Below are positions 20,976 to 32,974 of a DNA stretch of 64,000 nt, piece by piece. The stretch comes from Rhizophagus clarus (Eukaryota; Glomeromycota; Glomeromycetes; Glomerales; Glomeraceae), in NCBI GenBank assembly GCA_015698045.1, contig BLAL01000013.1, positions 124,001-188,000 of the forward strand, in the 5' to 3' direction. Under the pieces are notes generated by a model, which was given only the letters and a program-made list of their open reading frames with translations, had not been told where the DNA came from and did not search any database. The position numbers were made by a program, and so were the translations under genes. Position 1 is the stretch's first letter; the number at the start of each line of letters is the position of its first letter.

Positions 20976-23204
20976 TTACTGCCTGTTTTATACAATTTCA
21001 GTGTGATACTATTACGTCATTATATATAACAAAAAGCCAGATGATCAATATATGGATACTTGTTATAACGAATCTCATGGGAAGATTATAAGTGAATAAT
21101 TTCTAGCGAATAAAAATAAGAATTTCATTATATATGCGTTACAATTATTATAAAAAAAAAAAAAAAAATAGTGTATTTCTGCCATCTCTTTATTTTTTTT
21201 ATAAAAGGTTCATCATTTATTATGCTTGGGTATGTATACATTTTAGTTATAGGTATAATGTCATATAAAAAAGAATTAATTGAATCAAGGTTATCTGTTA
21301 TACTATAATAAAAATAAATCACTTTATTTATGACGTTTTTTCTTTTTAACTTTAATCACAAAAAATTCTAACCTCTAAAGGCAAAATTGAATTATTAAAA
21401 TATCATTTCACGTGATCAAAATTCGGTAAATCAATCGTGTAACATTTTAAAAAATTAAGGGTCACTTTACTATATTTGTCCTAACATTTAAATTCGAATT
21501 GTGAGTTACAGAGTTTTTACTTTAAATTTGGTATACCAGGATTTTTAGTTATTAAAAAAATATGATCCTGCACTTTTTCTTCGTTATAGCGATAGTAAAT
21601 TATTCGATATAAAAATAGTTTGCTAGAAAGGGAGTATTTATTCATGTGTAACAAAATATTTTTCGAGAGCTATTATGGACTTTGGACGGTAAATTGTTAC
21701 ACTGCAGAGTTAACCAAATTTGAAACTTCGCCACAACAAAAATATTGTTTTCTTACTATCGCTATGGATCCTTCAAGATATTACCATCTCTACTTTCCGT
21801 GGAAAGAGTGAAATGAAATTGATAAATACGGTATCATTGCTAACAATGAGTTTCTTAATGTATCAAATATGGAATAAACAAAATTTATATCGCCGTTTTC
21901 AAAATGGTTGATGTTATTTATTTGTGATTAAAATATTCGAATACCAATGTTCGTCCAGTTTTCGTCCGGTTTTCAGTTTTCTTTTTTTTTTTTTTTCTTC
22001 CAAATATTACAGCACCAACCATTTTGAAAACAGCGATAAATCGAAATATCCTTTTTCGTTTAAAAGTATCTTGATGACATGTACATGTCCTACGAGATTG
22101 TTGGCTAATATAGTAAGTTAAAGGTAAACGAAAAAAAGAAATTGTGCGATAAGTATGTATTTATAATTGAATCATAACCACACTTTTAGAGGAAAAACGC
22201 TCAGGCTGAAATAACTCGCAATACTATCTATTTTTTGTGATGAGAAATGAGCATATTATTTACAAATCTAACACTATGTAAATACTTACGGGACACGAAT
22301 TCATTCACTTTGTAATATCGATCAGTGATACAAATGACATTTATGTAGCTTGGCTTGGCTTAATGGCTTTAATAATCAGAATGGATATAGTTATCAATTT
22401 ACGTTGTATTTATTTGTAAAATAGCTATCAATAAAATTACTTTACAAAAATTCTAATGTGTTTTTGTCACAAGTAAAGCTTGTATATGCATAATAGTCTA
22501 GTTATTTGTTTCTTTTTTCCAATACCGGTATAACGTATTAATTGTGTGTAGTAGGACCCAATAAATGATCAATGTGTTACGATTACCATAGTGAAAGGAT
22601 CAGATTACCAGGTATGTTTCAGATATGGAAACATCAACTATCTGTACACGATAAAATTTTCTGTTGGCCAGTCCTTGAAACATCTTTTATCCATCTGGGA
22701 ATGACCGATATTTCTAATCGAGATTACATTATTATTATTGGAATATCTGCGTGTTGTGGAACCTTGGAACAGCAAGACCTCACTAGTTCGGAACTATGTT
22801 CCTAGGAGGATAGAAAGCCAAAAAAAAAAAATAAATAAAGTTATCGATAACATTAATCCACAGATACAATTTGTGCAGAAGAACACATGACACTACGTGC
22901 GATGATTCACTTGTACGTACATACCCCCGGGTAAATTAGTACGGATGTTATCCAGTTTACCAAAATAATCTTTGAAGAATAGTCAGATATTGACGTATGA
23001 AGGATTTTTTTATCAGCGAACTGACTGGACTGGATGGATTATTGATTCTAATGATTAGCCACAAATTGATCAAATTATTGATTATTTTTAACCAAATAAA
23101 AGGTATAAATTAATTAATGATAGAATCAAGGTTTATCATGAAAAAAATATAGAATAGCAAGATCATTATTTACTAATGACAATTGGATTACGTATGATTA
23201 CTTG
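20976..23204. other. Spacer between the beta-sandwich gene and gene pair 3
   Basis: No supportable gene; short frames near 21620-22121 and 22572-22805 lack support. It holds an inverted repeat at 21884-22041. From about 22920 it resembles the DNA left of pair 2. Confidence 0.4.
21884..22041. repeat. Inverted repeat, about 158 bp span
   Basis: The left arm contains GTTTTCAAAATGGTTG (from 21895) and the right arm contains its reverse complement CAACCATTTTGAAAAC (near 22016-22031), flanked by partly matching TATCGC/GCGATA. The roughly 100-bp middle has TTCGTCCAGTTTTCGTCCGG and a T-run. It could be a small MITE or a hairpin. No clear target duplication was identified. Confidence 0.5.
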
Positions 23205-24930
23205 TTAATCATAAAATCTTAATATTGAGTCAGATTTAGCTTGTTTACCCATCATCTTTACTATTCTTTGATTCTTATTTCGTAAATCTAAATATTTTTC
23301 GCGTGTATCTTTTAATTTTTCTAAATAATGAGCATCTATATAATACTCTTTTAATAAATGCTCTAATACAGCTACTCTATCTTCTATATTAGGTAGTTCA
23401 CGTGGAACTTCTGCTAAGGGAATTCCTGCACAAGAAACGTATCTACTCGCTAAATGTCTTTTAAAACTCTGACGATATGACCAACAATATACATATTTTT
23501 GACAAATTCCCCTTAAAAGAAAGATGAAATGTTAATGAATTTAATATACAATGGTACATATTTTTAAAATATTTACCATTGAGAAAGTTTTGATGCACCA
23601 AATAATAAAGCAAATACACCACTTACGGCACCGTAAAAACCACCAACATTCGAAATAAATTTGGTAACAAAAAAAAAAATTTTTTTGTTTGGATGAAAAC
23701 TAAAAACAAAAAAAAAAAAAAAAAATATGAAAATTTTGATAACAAATTTGATGTTACCGGTGATTTGATATTTTTCTTGTTCGTCCCTATAAAAAATAAA
23801 TGTCCGAAAAATGTTATCAAAAATGTCCGGAAAATGTCCACTTTTTTGGTACATGTCCGACACACTTCTGATACTTAAAATTTTGACATGTCCTAACTTT
23901 GTCCAGAATTCATCCAGTATTTGTTCGGTATAAAATTTTGGACAAATTCCAGACAGTTGAACCTGGACAAATTCTGGATATAGCAAAAAAACCAGATAGA
24001 CAAATTCCGGACATGAAAAAGTTCAGGACAAATTCTGGATACTATTTCCAAAAAAGGATAAATTAATTTTGTAAAAAAATGCAAAAAGCACAAAACTGAC
24101 ATTCAAAATCTTTTCTGTCGTACTAATTAAAATTGCAGAGCAGGCAAAAATACTATATATCTATGATATAAAAATTCTGGGTTAAGGAATAATGATGATC
24201 ATCTATCCATTGAACATCTTTTGTGGCAAAATTTTACAAAATACATTTCTGGACAATTTCAGGACAAATTCCTAATATCCCGGAAATGCAGTGTTTTCGG
24301 AACAGTTTCCGGACACACAGTGTCCAGAATTTCCGGACAATTATTTAGACAATTTTTCTGGACATTTTCTGGACATTATCCGGACACATATTTTTTATAG
24401 GGCGTAAATTATGTAATTTCTTTGAAATCTTAACTCTAACACTGTATATGAAGCATTTGGTATTGGAGCAGGTTCTTTCTCTTGAATTTCAATAAAAGTC
24501 TCATTGTTATCTGCTCCGGACAAATAAGAAGAATAAGACACTTTGTTCTTGATAAGAAATTCATAAATAACATATTGTCCTCGAGTAATAAAATATTGAT
24601 TAGGAGATAAAGCCTCATTCTTAGGATCTTGATTTGGTTCACTATTAGTTAACGTTGACTGAATTGTTAAACTTGTTGTATTAATAATAACCGATTCAAA
24701 ATTGATTTCGAAATAATTATAAATTGATGAATTATCCAAAGCAATAATAAAAAGAAGTTCATTATCTAACTCGGATTCATCATCTAGTACAATGAATGAG
24801 GCAGATTCAACATCTATGGAAGGAGGATTATTAAATATCCCACAACGGTTATCATAATGATCATAAATAAAAAAATTGTCGTGTTTAGGAATCGAGTCAT
24901 TATGATATAATTCGTATAATTCACTAACAA
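23205..24930 (-). pseudogene. Broken third copy of the minus-strand membrane protein
   Basis: Exon 6 (23511-23205) is open and ends in its own TAA after a tail like the other copies (LASRYVSCAGIPLAE, AVLEHLLKEYYIDAHYLEKL). Exon 5 coding sequence (about 23669-23579) is present, but its acceptor is lost: a T-run ending in TG stands where the AG should be. Exon 4 is split by an inserted inverted-repeat element (23785-24402); removing the element and one ACG copy restores the frame (ELRFQRNYIIY then EQEKYQITG). Exon 4 begins only at about 24925, at SELYELYHNDSIPK, and exons 1-3 are missing. Beyond that point the DNA matches the plus-strand partner gene in opposite orientation. Three independent lesions make it a pseudogene. 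Confidence 0.8.
23785..24402. mobile_element. 618-bp inverted-repeat element (MITE) inside an exon
   Basis: The ends are inverted repeats starting CCCTATAAAAAATA (22 bp with two mismatches, running into GTCCG). The element is flanked by a 3-bp duplication CGT on the plus strand (23782-23784 and 24403-24405). The interior is densely packed with short motifs such as GGACAAATTC, TCCGGACA and CTGGACATT in both orientations. No transposase frame was found (the minus-strand frames seen inside are low complexity). A 3-bp duplication fits CACTA-like or PIF/Harbinger-like mobilisation, but the terminus is not CACTA, so the class is left open. Confidence 0.75.
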
Positions 24931-24985
24931 TTATTATATCAGGAATTGTTACGGTGACTATTATAAACTTATTCTTTAAAATAAC
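24931..24985 (+). pseudogene. Fragment of exon 1 of the plus-strand membrane protein
   Basis: ATTATATCAGGAATTGTTAC then GGTGACTATTATAAAC closely matches 8610-8650 in copy 1 of the plus-strand gene (ISGIVTVTI) and 16582-16615 in copy 2. Similarity fades after about 24985. It sits directly against exon 4 of the broken minus-strand copy, as expected if the head-to-head 5' region was deleted. Confidence 0.7.
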
Positions 24986-25259
24986 CTTTAGTAAATGCCT
25001 CGCTGAGAATTCATATTGTCCGTCTCCCGTGATGCTAATTCTAATTATTCTCGAAATCCTGAATGAAAAAAAATGTATTAGTTTGCGAACTCTGAAGCAC
25101 AAATAGAAGCTATAGAATTATTTTGATCGAAACTCTCATGTGTCACTGTGACAATCTTTTTTCGATTTAGTGATCCTTGACACATCTTGCTCAGTTCGTA
25201 ATCACAGTTCGTTGCAATTAGTTAATTACTCTTTATGAAAACATATATATATGAACTAT

Positions 25260-25454
25260 AATCAAGATGTCAAGCTATTCTTCGCTATCTCGAGTACTTT
25301 CGCCGTTCCGGGTACAAACGCCACAAACTAAATTCGAGGAAAAAACCCTACCCGCTAGGTTTAACGTTTTATCCAAAATGTTTTATTTGTGTCATTACTT
25401 TTTTGAACTTTGTTTCTAACTCTCGATTTTCACGTTTGCAGATATACCGACATC
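25260..25454 (+). promoter_or_regulatory. 5' leader of the Crinkler-type gene, probably with an intron
   Basis: This stretch is less AT-rich than its surroundings. CTAAC at 25417-25421, a T/C-rich tract and GTTTGCAG at 25434-25441 just before the start codon look like the branch point and acceptor of a leader intron. Donor candidates are GTACAA near 25312 or GTTTAACG near 25358. An upstream ATG near 25267 (MSSYSSLSRVLSPF) might instead be coding. Confidence 0.4.
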
Positions 25455-27530
25455 ATGGTATTTTGTCTCGTTCAAGGTGACGCTATTAAAAACTCTTTTC
25501 CGATTGATACTAGTAGTCACATGACCGTTGGGCATCTCAAAAAAGCTATAAAGGACGAGAAACAAAATGCCTTTAGTGGCATTGACGCAGACAAACTGAC
25601 ATTATGGATAGTCGATATTGTACAAACCAAGGAAAATCAAGAAATAACAATAAAAGAACACAAAGGAGTAGAGTTGCATTCATTCGAATCTGTTGGAACT
25701 CATTTTCAAGAAGTACCCCTTAGCACTAACATCCGTATCATCGCACAACCGCCACCGCCCGCCACCACTGGTAAGTGTCTCCCAATGGTTTACCTCTCGA
25801 ACAAGAAATTCGCGTTATCTCACATCTTATAATTTTTTATTCGATTAGGGAAAAGACGCGGATATTCGGACTCAGATGAAGAAAGCGAAACTCGAAAAAA
25901 AGTGAAATCATCATGTATGTAATATATACTGGACATTGATTTGTAATCTTGTTTTTAAAATTAATTTTTTTGCTTTTATATTAAAGATCCTAGTGAGTCA
26001 GATGAAGGTCGCGATAGTCTTATGGTAATATCGCCTGAAAGGCTTAAAAGAATCACTGATTTCGTGATAAATAACAAAATTGTCCTTTTGAGAAGTCCTC
26101 CGTCATCAGGAAAGAGTACACTTGGTCAGGTACTTCGGGATCGTTTTGATAGTAGTAATCATGATAGTATATATATAAGTCTTGCAGGTATACATGGTAA
26201 AGAAGCAATCTACAATGAGAAACTCTTTAATGATTTCTGGCATGAGCAAGTTGGAATAACTTGGACAGAAATTAGTAAATCCAAAAAGACTACCTATGTG
26301 ATTGTCGATGAGGTACAGGTTATATATGGTGATGGTGCTCCATTCTTTTGGGGTATGTTGAAGGGACTTTTGTCAAGCGAAGGATATAATTTAGGTCAAA
26401 ATTTGCGATTTCTTTTCCTTGGCACGTATCATCCAACACTTGATCCTAAAATAACGCCTATAGAATTTCGTCATGCTCTCGGGTTGAATGATTTACTTCT
26501 AGGATGGGAAGAGATCAATCAACTTACAAAAAATTTTGTTCAGTTGCATATGGTTCAGGGCAGTCATCTCTTCAGAGTTCCCGATTCTATTCAAAAGGCA
26601 ATGCTTAATCTCACAGGAGGGCATCCTGGATTATGTCGATTAATTCTGTCATCACTTCGCAGTCATTTTCGTGATTATAATGATGCAACTGTAGTGAATA
26701 TGTTGCGGTACCTTGCTTCATCGGAATTACGAAATAGTATAACTGATTATTCTCGTGCTTTCTACTGGTTCTGCGACTGGAAACCAAATGATGAAGAAGC
26801 CGAATTTATTCGTAATATACTGCTTTGCATTCAAGCTAAAGTTCCTTTTAATATTGATTATAGTTCAAATCCTATTTGCAAGAGTTTCATTAAGTCAGGT
26901 ATTTTCGCCATAGTTGATGAAAAAATACAATTTACAGCACCTATTATGAGAATTATTCTGAGTCATCGTCTATTTACTTGCCCTATAAGTTCAAGAGCTC
27001 CTATGTCTCTTCCGACATCCTTTGAAAATTTTTTGTATCAAACTATTGAACGTATGAGCCCATCTAAGTTATCAAAATCACTTGGAAGAAGTCCTGAATT
27101 TTCTAATTCCCGTTTATATGAGAGGGGTTGGCAGATGGAATGGTATCGTAGTGCCACTACTATAGTCCCAATAGATGCATCAATAAGTGCTGATGTTGGT
27201 CCCGTGTTTGAAGAGTCAGCTGGTTTTCTGGATTTTTATGTCAATAATGAATTATGCTGGGGTGTTGAGCTGATCCGTGAGGGTGATCGTTTGTTAAACC
27301 ATGCAAAACGATTTGAAAAAAATGGTGATTATAAAGATATTCCATTGAAAAATTGGGTTATCGTGGACTTTAGGCATCGTACAAAACAAGTGAGAGAATT
27401 TAAACAAAACTTCTGGTACGTGCTCTATGAAGATGACTATAAAAGTGTCACTATCAAACGCAGTGGTCAGGAAGACAAAGTCCTTGCCTTGCATGGTGAT
27501 GATGCGTTGAATTCATATTGTGAAAACTAA
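25455..27530 (+). CDS. Crinkler (CRN)-type effector-like protein with P-loop NTPase and nuclease-like tail
   Basis: Exons 25455-25770, 25849-25914 and 25987-27530 join in frame to 641 codons plus stop. Residues 1-105 match the Crinkler header, a ubiquitin-like domain (FCLVQGDAIKNSFPI, VGHLKKAIKDE, IDADKLTLW, closing IRIIAQPPPP). Exon 2 is a basic/acidic linker with a likely nuclear localisation signal (GKRRG, TRKKVK). Then comes an NTPase: Walker A SPPSSGKST with Lys170, Walker B TYVIVDEVQ with Asp235-Glu236, and a helical region like STAND NTPases. The last part has GFLDFYVNNELCWGVELIRE (from about residue 540), resembling the D...ExI/K core of restriction-endonuclease-like domains in CRN-RHS proteins. 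Known CRNs of oomycetes and fungi act in nuclei. No signal peptide is seen, which is usual for fungal CRNs. The gene looks intact; AATAAA follows at about 27569. Confidence 0.85.
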
Positions 27531-28734
27531 ATGTTTTTTTTAGTATTTCACATTGATTATATCATAAACAATAAAAAATTTATTTGCACACTAAAGTTAA
27601 AAAATAAAAACCCGAATTATGGGCAACTTTATTATTATTTTTTCTTTGTAAAATAAATGAAATATGTGACGTGCTTTCAAGGCTGCACCATATTAATTCA
27701 TCATTTCACTACTCTTGTCAGTAGGGATGCCACTGCTCGGTTTTTTGCAGTTTAGCTTCGGTTCCAGCTCAGCTTCACCTTGCAAACCGCGAAACTAGGT
27801 TTTTTGTATTAAGTTTAAACCGATTACATATCAGTTTCTGAACCAGTTTGAAACTTTTTTTGAACTTAGTTTATAAACAGTTTACAAAGAGTTTATACAA
27901 AATTTATAAATGTTATTAATTGCGTAATTTGTAAATTTTTGATGAATTTAAGACGATTTCTTGTTTTAGTAATGGTGTTACCTGCTACAGAAAAAGCCCG
28001 ATGATTTTCTGCGGTGATTTATGCACAATTCGGTAATATCATAAATATCATAATATCATGTGTTTATTTTTACAACTTAATAATATAAAAAAAATTTTTT
28101 TTTCCCAAAAAAACAACGTATTTTTTATTTGTTACAAATAAAATTTCAATACACTATAATCTCTTTACATTCTTGCCATTAAAATACAACATATTTAATT
28201 GCTTTAATGATTCGCAGGAAAGGTTTTGCCGGTCATTATTTAAAGGTTATTATACATAGAAAAACTGTGTTCTACACTGCAACTAGAAATTGGAAGCCAA
28301 ATATAATCCAATGCAATATTAGATAAAATTGGTAAAAATTTTTTGTTTTTCCATCCAATACAAATCAAGATTAATATTTTCCTCAACTGTTTCATTTACT
28401 GATCTACAATAAATTGCCCATTCTCGTAACAATTCATCAGATAGATTACCAGTTCTGTAATTATTGAATATCGACAAATATCATTACGTGAAGTATCTCC
28501 TATTTGAATTCCCATCTTAATATATAGTGGATCAAAAATACGAGAAGCAAGAAATAAAAGGTGTGCTGGGTTTTGTGGAATATGCATTTCAAATTTCTCG
28601 GGTTGGGTCAGTGTTAATCGGGTACCTGATCTGACCCATTGACCTGACAAAAAACGCTGAAAAAAAATGCCAAAACTATTAGTCCTGGCGTTTTTATTTA
28701 TATTTAAAGTTTGGCTAAATCGGTTTTTTATTAC
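27531..28734. other. Repeat-derived spacer, possible hAT relic
   Basis: Starts with the 3' end of the Crinkler-type gene. From about 27722 (GTAGGGATGCCACTGC, then TTCGGTTCCAGCTCAG and degenerate GTTTATAAAC-type repeats) it resembles terminal sequence of hAT-type elements, but no second end was found. A minus-strand frame at 28650-28396 (84 codons) has ordinary composition and could be a fragment of a repeat-encoded protein; I do not recognise it. Confidence 0.3.
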
Positions 28735-29735
28735 TAAAAACGATTATTAAAAATGATTAATAATTTTTTTTTGTTATTAAAAACAATTAATAAATCGCTT
28801 TTTTTGTTATTAAAAACGATTGATAAATCTTTTTTTTTTTGTTATTAAAAATGATTAATAAATCATTTTTTTTTTTGTTATTAAAAACAATAACAAATCG
28901 TTTTTTTCTTTTGTTATTAAAAACGATAAAGAAAATCGTTTTTTTTTTTGTTATTGCTTTTTTTTTGTTATTAAAAACGATTAAGAAAATCGTTTTTTTC
29001 TTTTGTTATTAAAAACGATTAAGAAAATCGTTTTTTCTTTTGTTATTAAAAAATCGCTTTTTTTTTATTAAAAACGACTAAGAAAATCATTTTTTTTATT
29101 ATTAAAAACGATTAAGAAAATCATTTTTTCTTTTGTTATTTATTACTTTTTTTTTGTTATTAAAAACGATTAAGAAAATCGTTTTTTCTTTTGTTATTAA
29201 ATCGCTTTTTTTTTATTAAAAACAATAAAGAAAATCGTTTTTGTTATTAAAAGCGATTAACAAATCGTTTTTTTCTTTTGTTATTAAAAACGATTAAGAA
29301 AATCATTTTTTTTCTTATTAAAAACGATTAGCAAATCGTTTATTTCTTTTGTTATTAAAAACAATAAAGAAAATCGTTTTTGTTATTAAAAACGATTAAC
29401 AAATCATTTTTTTCTTTTGTTATTAAAAATAATTAAGAAAATCATTTTTTTATTATTAAATACGATTAAGAAAATTGTTTTTTCTTTTGTTATTAAAAAA
29501 TCGCTTTTTTTTTGTTATTAAAAACAACTAAGAAAATCGTTTTTTTTATTATTAAAAACGATTAAGAAAATCATTTTTTCTTTTGTTATTACTTTTTTTT
29601 TTGTTATTAAAAACGATTAAGAAAATCGTTTTTTCTTTTGTTATTACTTTTTTTTTGTTATTAAAAACGATTAAGAAAATCGTTTTTTTTTTGTTATTAA
29701 ATCATTTTTTTTTTGTTATTAAATTAACGAATTTT
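28735..29735. repeat. Palindromic AT-rich tandem repeat, about 1 kb
   Basis: About 28-30 imperfect copies of a unit reading roughly TTTTTTGTTATTAAAAACGA then TTAAGAAAATCG, usually 33-38 bp long. Each unit contains AACGATTAAGAAAATCGTT, an inverted repeat that can fold into a hairpin. Variants exchange CGATT for CAATT or TGATT. The frame 29583-29891 over its end is an artefact of the repeat. Confidence 0.85.
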
Positions 29736-30353
29736 TTGTTTTCAGACACCTTCTTGAACGTAATTTTGAAGGTATTTACTTTCGAATTTTTTTTTATTTT
29801 AAATAAGTTAAAATTGACTTATTTTTTTGTATGTTTAGGAAAAAATGATTATCAGAGAAACAAAAACGAAAGATTTTTTATTCAATTTTGATCAACAAAA
29901 AAAAATTAAAATAAGCGAATATTTTATGATTTATAAAATTAATGGTTGTTCTTACTGGCACAGGAAGAGGTTTTGTAAAAAATTAGTCTAAAGAAATGCT
30001 CAATCAATTTTTTTCATGCTTAAGCTTGAGCTTAATATATTATAAAATTAAAATGACCTTTTTTTATCAAAAGGGAAATTATCTTCATATCCATGATAAC
30101 TTTGGCAACTGTACATGTGTGTATAAACAAAGGCGGAATGGAGAAATTAAGGTGAAAATCAAGTCAAAATGAAATGATTGACCAATTATTTTGCCTATTA
30201 TAGAAAAAGAACACCTTAAATTCTTTTATTTGGGTTAAAAATATTATGTTCATTTGGAAAAAAAAAACTCTCTCCCGTTACCTTCAAAAATTGTTGAAAA
30301 TCCGCAGTAATTCTTGAGAGATCTAACTTTTTTACATGTTATTTTAGTTTAAG
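29736..30353. other. Spacer leading into the LINE
   Basis: AT-rich. It may contain the 5' untranslated part of the LINE, whose left border I could not place. Nothing else is seen. Confidence 0.4.
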
Positions 30354-32431
30354 ATGTCTAACAATAACAGAAACAACAACACCAGTGCTCGTACTTTGCG
30401 AAGCAGCTCAAAAGTTGCGCAACCTGCTGCTACCTTTAACTTCATTTTTACTTCTAACGCTGCTGACCCTCCACCATGGTCCAAAGATACAGCTACCAAG
30501 AACATTATCCAGGCTGATGATAAAGAACGTATCATGCAAAGAAACTTACAATCTGAAAGGAACGTTGCTAGTGATCTTTTCGCAGACACTCCCAACTGCC
30601 CACTTCTGCCTTCTTCCAAAGGGAAATCTAAGTCCAGAAATTCTTCTCGCTCACACTCATCACATGCTCAAGCACCTGTCCGTCAAAATATAGTAAATAA
30701 CCTTAATGGAACTAATCGTACTCCTACTCCTGCAGCTCCTGCGATTACTCCTGAAGTTACTGATCAAAATGATCAACAACAGAATGACCAAATGCCAGAT
30801 AAGGAAATTGTCAATTCTGCCATGGAGGTTGATCCGCCTTCTGACAACAATGAAAATTCTGATCAACAGTCGATCACTATTGAAAAACCATTAGACTATA
30901 TTGCTCTCATGGCACTTGATAATATTACTGGTTCTAAACCTTCAAAAATTAACACCATTAAGGAGGCTCTTGCTAAATATAATGTCAAGTACAATATCAA
31001 CTTGGGTATTACGCATCTCCAAAAATAAGCAAAAGTCACTTTCAATGACAAGGATTCTTATAACAAATTTCTTAAAATGGAAATTATTCTGCAACTTAAA
31101 GACGAAAACTCAGATGACATTAAAAATGTCACCCTTAAAATTTTTCCACTTAAACCAGATAAGCAAGTCACGACTCCTGATCAACAAAAAGAAAATACTA
31201 ACCATCGTACAATTCAGGTGATTAATATCCCTGCATACTGAAAAGCTGCTGAAATTAGAGTAAGCTTCGAAATCTTAGGTGAAATCGAGAGACTCTATAC
31301 TAAAGGCGCTGGTTTTTACCAGATCGCCTATATTACATACAAATCTCAAGATGCTCTTACCTATTTTGAGACTAACTGGGGATATCATGTAGGAAAAGAC
31401 ACAGTTAGAGTTCTTCCTTTGTCTCTCAACCAAGATGATCGCACTTTACGTACGCAGTTTCCTCTCAAACTATCTGGACTAGCCTACAACACTAGTGGCT
31501 ATGATCTTGAACCTGTCTTACTCAAATGTAAAGCTAAATCCTGCTTTATTCCTGCTGCTATGATCAGAGGGAGATATTCTAAATGTCGATACACATATAT
31601 TCACTTCTCTTGTGATAAAGATCAACAGGTTGCGTTACAACTTTCAATCAACTTCAAAAAGGGCAATATGGATTCACGTCGATTATATTGGAGCTAAGAA
31701 TCAGATCGCATATGTAACATCTGTGGTAATCCCTCCCACATGGCTGCTACTTGTAATAATAAAAATATTAATAAACCCTCTGGCAAAAAGTTTGTTAGTG
31801 GCGCTGATAATTGGAAGAATTTAAAGAAATCGTATGCTGATGCTGCTAAATCTAAAGGTGCTAATAAATCTGCAAGACCTTCTCGCTCCACTCAGCAGAA
31901 GAAACTTGATCGTGATACTCAACACAGTGAGGAAATGGATAAGGATGAACCTTGTTTTGACCAAGACCCTGCCATTCTCCAATTTAAAGAAACAATCCTT
32001 AATAGTTTACGTCAACTAGAGACAAAGATCATGAATATTAGTTCAACTCTTGAAAGTACTGATAAATAAATCATCGCAATCGTTACTGCCCAGAAAGCTT
32101 TACACATTGAAAAGGTTCCAAACTGGAGGGTACCATGAAGAAAAAATCCATCATACAGTCCTCTTCAGCTTCCTCACCTGACCAAGCCAAGAAACGCATT
32201 AAGAGCGCTGATGACTCTGATCAAAAAGCTGAACTTATCCAAGACACTTATGATCTTTGCCAATCAGACGCTCAAATTCAAACTCTTCTGACTCAACAAA
32301 ATGAAATGAAATCATCATTTCAATCTATCTTTTCAACTATGACCAAAATGTTTGAAATGCTTACTGGTACCTCTGCTTCATCTTCTTTGAGGGAAGACGA
32401 TGAAGTTGCCAATGTTTTTGATCTTGCATAA
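30354..32431 (+). pseudogene. LINE ORF1 (Gag-like, zinc knuckle), degenerate
   Basis: Frame 30354-32069 is one phase interrupted by stops at 31026-31028, near 31239 and at 31695-31697, then a shift to the phase of 32135-32431 that ends at TAA 32429-32431. The first 225 codons are Asn/Ser/Pro-rich and basic, as in LINE ORF1 N-termini. A central region (QVINIPAY, YQIAYITYKSQDA, DTVRVLPL) has an RRM-like feel. It is followed by one CCHC knuckle CNICGNPSHMAATC near 31713-31754 and a Lys/Ser-rich tail with a short coiled coil (FKETILNSLRQLETKIMNIS). ORF1 proteins bind element RNA. All stops are TAA or TGA where CAA or CGA would fit. Confidence 0.75.
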
Positions 32432-32974
32432 TCATTTTTAATGATGGACAACAATATTCCTTCTGGTTCCTCTTTATCCTCTCAATTAATAAAAAACAAT
32501 TCCCTCAAACTTGACTCACCACCAATTTTTCATTCAAAAAAGGATCTTTTAGATTCCACTATAACGAAAATTGCATCTACAAATATTCGTACTTTAAATA
32601 AAAACAAATTTATCAGTTTAATTGACGCTATGAAAGATCACAATATCAACATTTATAGTCTCTCAAAGACTAATTTTTCTGAACGACAAGCAAAAATATG
32701 GCAGCATCAATTAGGTGTTCACAGTTACTTTGATTATTCGCAATTAGGGGCAAAGGCCAAGGTGTAGGTATTATCATTGATGCCAAATATGACATATTCA
32801 TTCATAAAGCAGTTGGACATAAAGGCAGAATCATTTATTTGGACTTGTACTTTAGCGATAAGTGGAAACTTCGTTTAATTCAGGTTTACCTTAATGCAAA
32901 TCAGAAAGAAAGATTACATATCGAAGCTTTACACAAATACATTGATGACACCATCAGCGATACTCAATCACGTG

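Noticed and set aside
23573..23986. Minus-strand ORF of 137 codons as an independent gene
   Set aside because: It joins the MITE end, a T-rich intron and exon 5 of the broken membrane-protein copy; not a real unit.
28396..28650. 84-codon minus-strand ORF as a transposase fragment
   Set aside because: No motif I can assign; kept only as a possible hAT relic region.
29583..29891. 102-codon ORF
   Set aside because: Translation of the palindromic tandem repeat.
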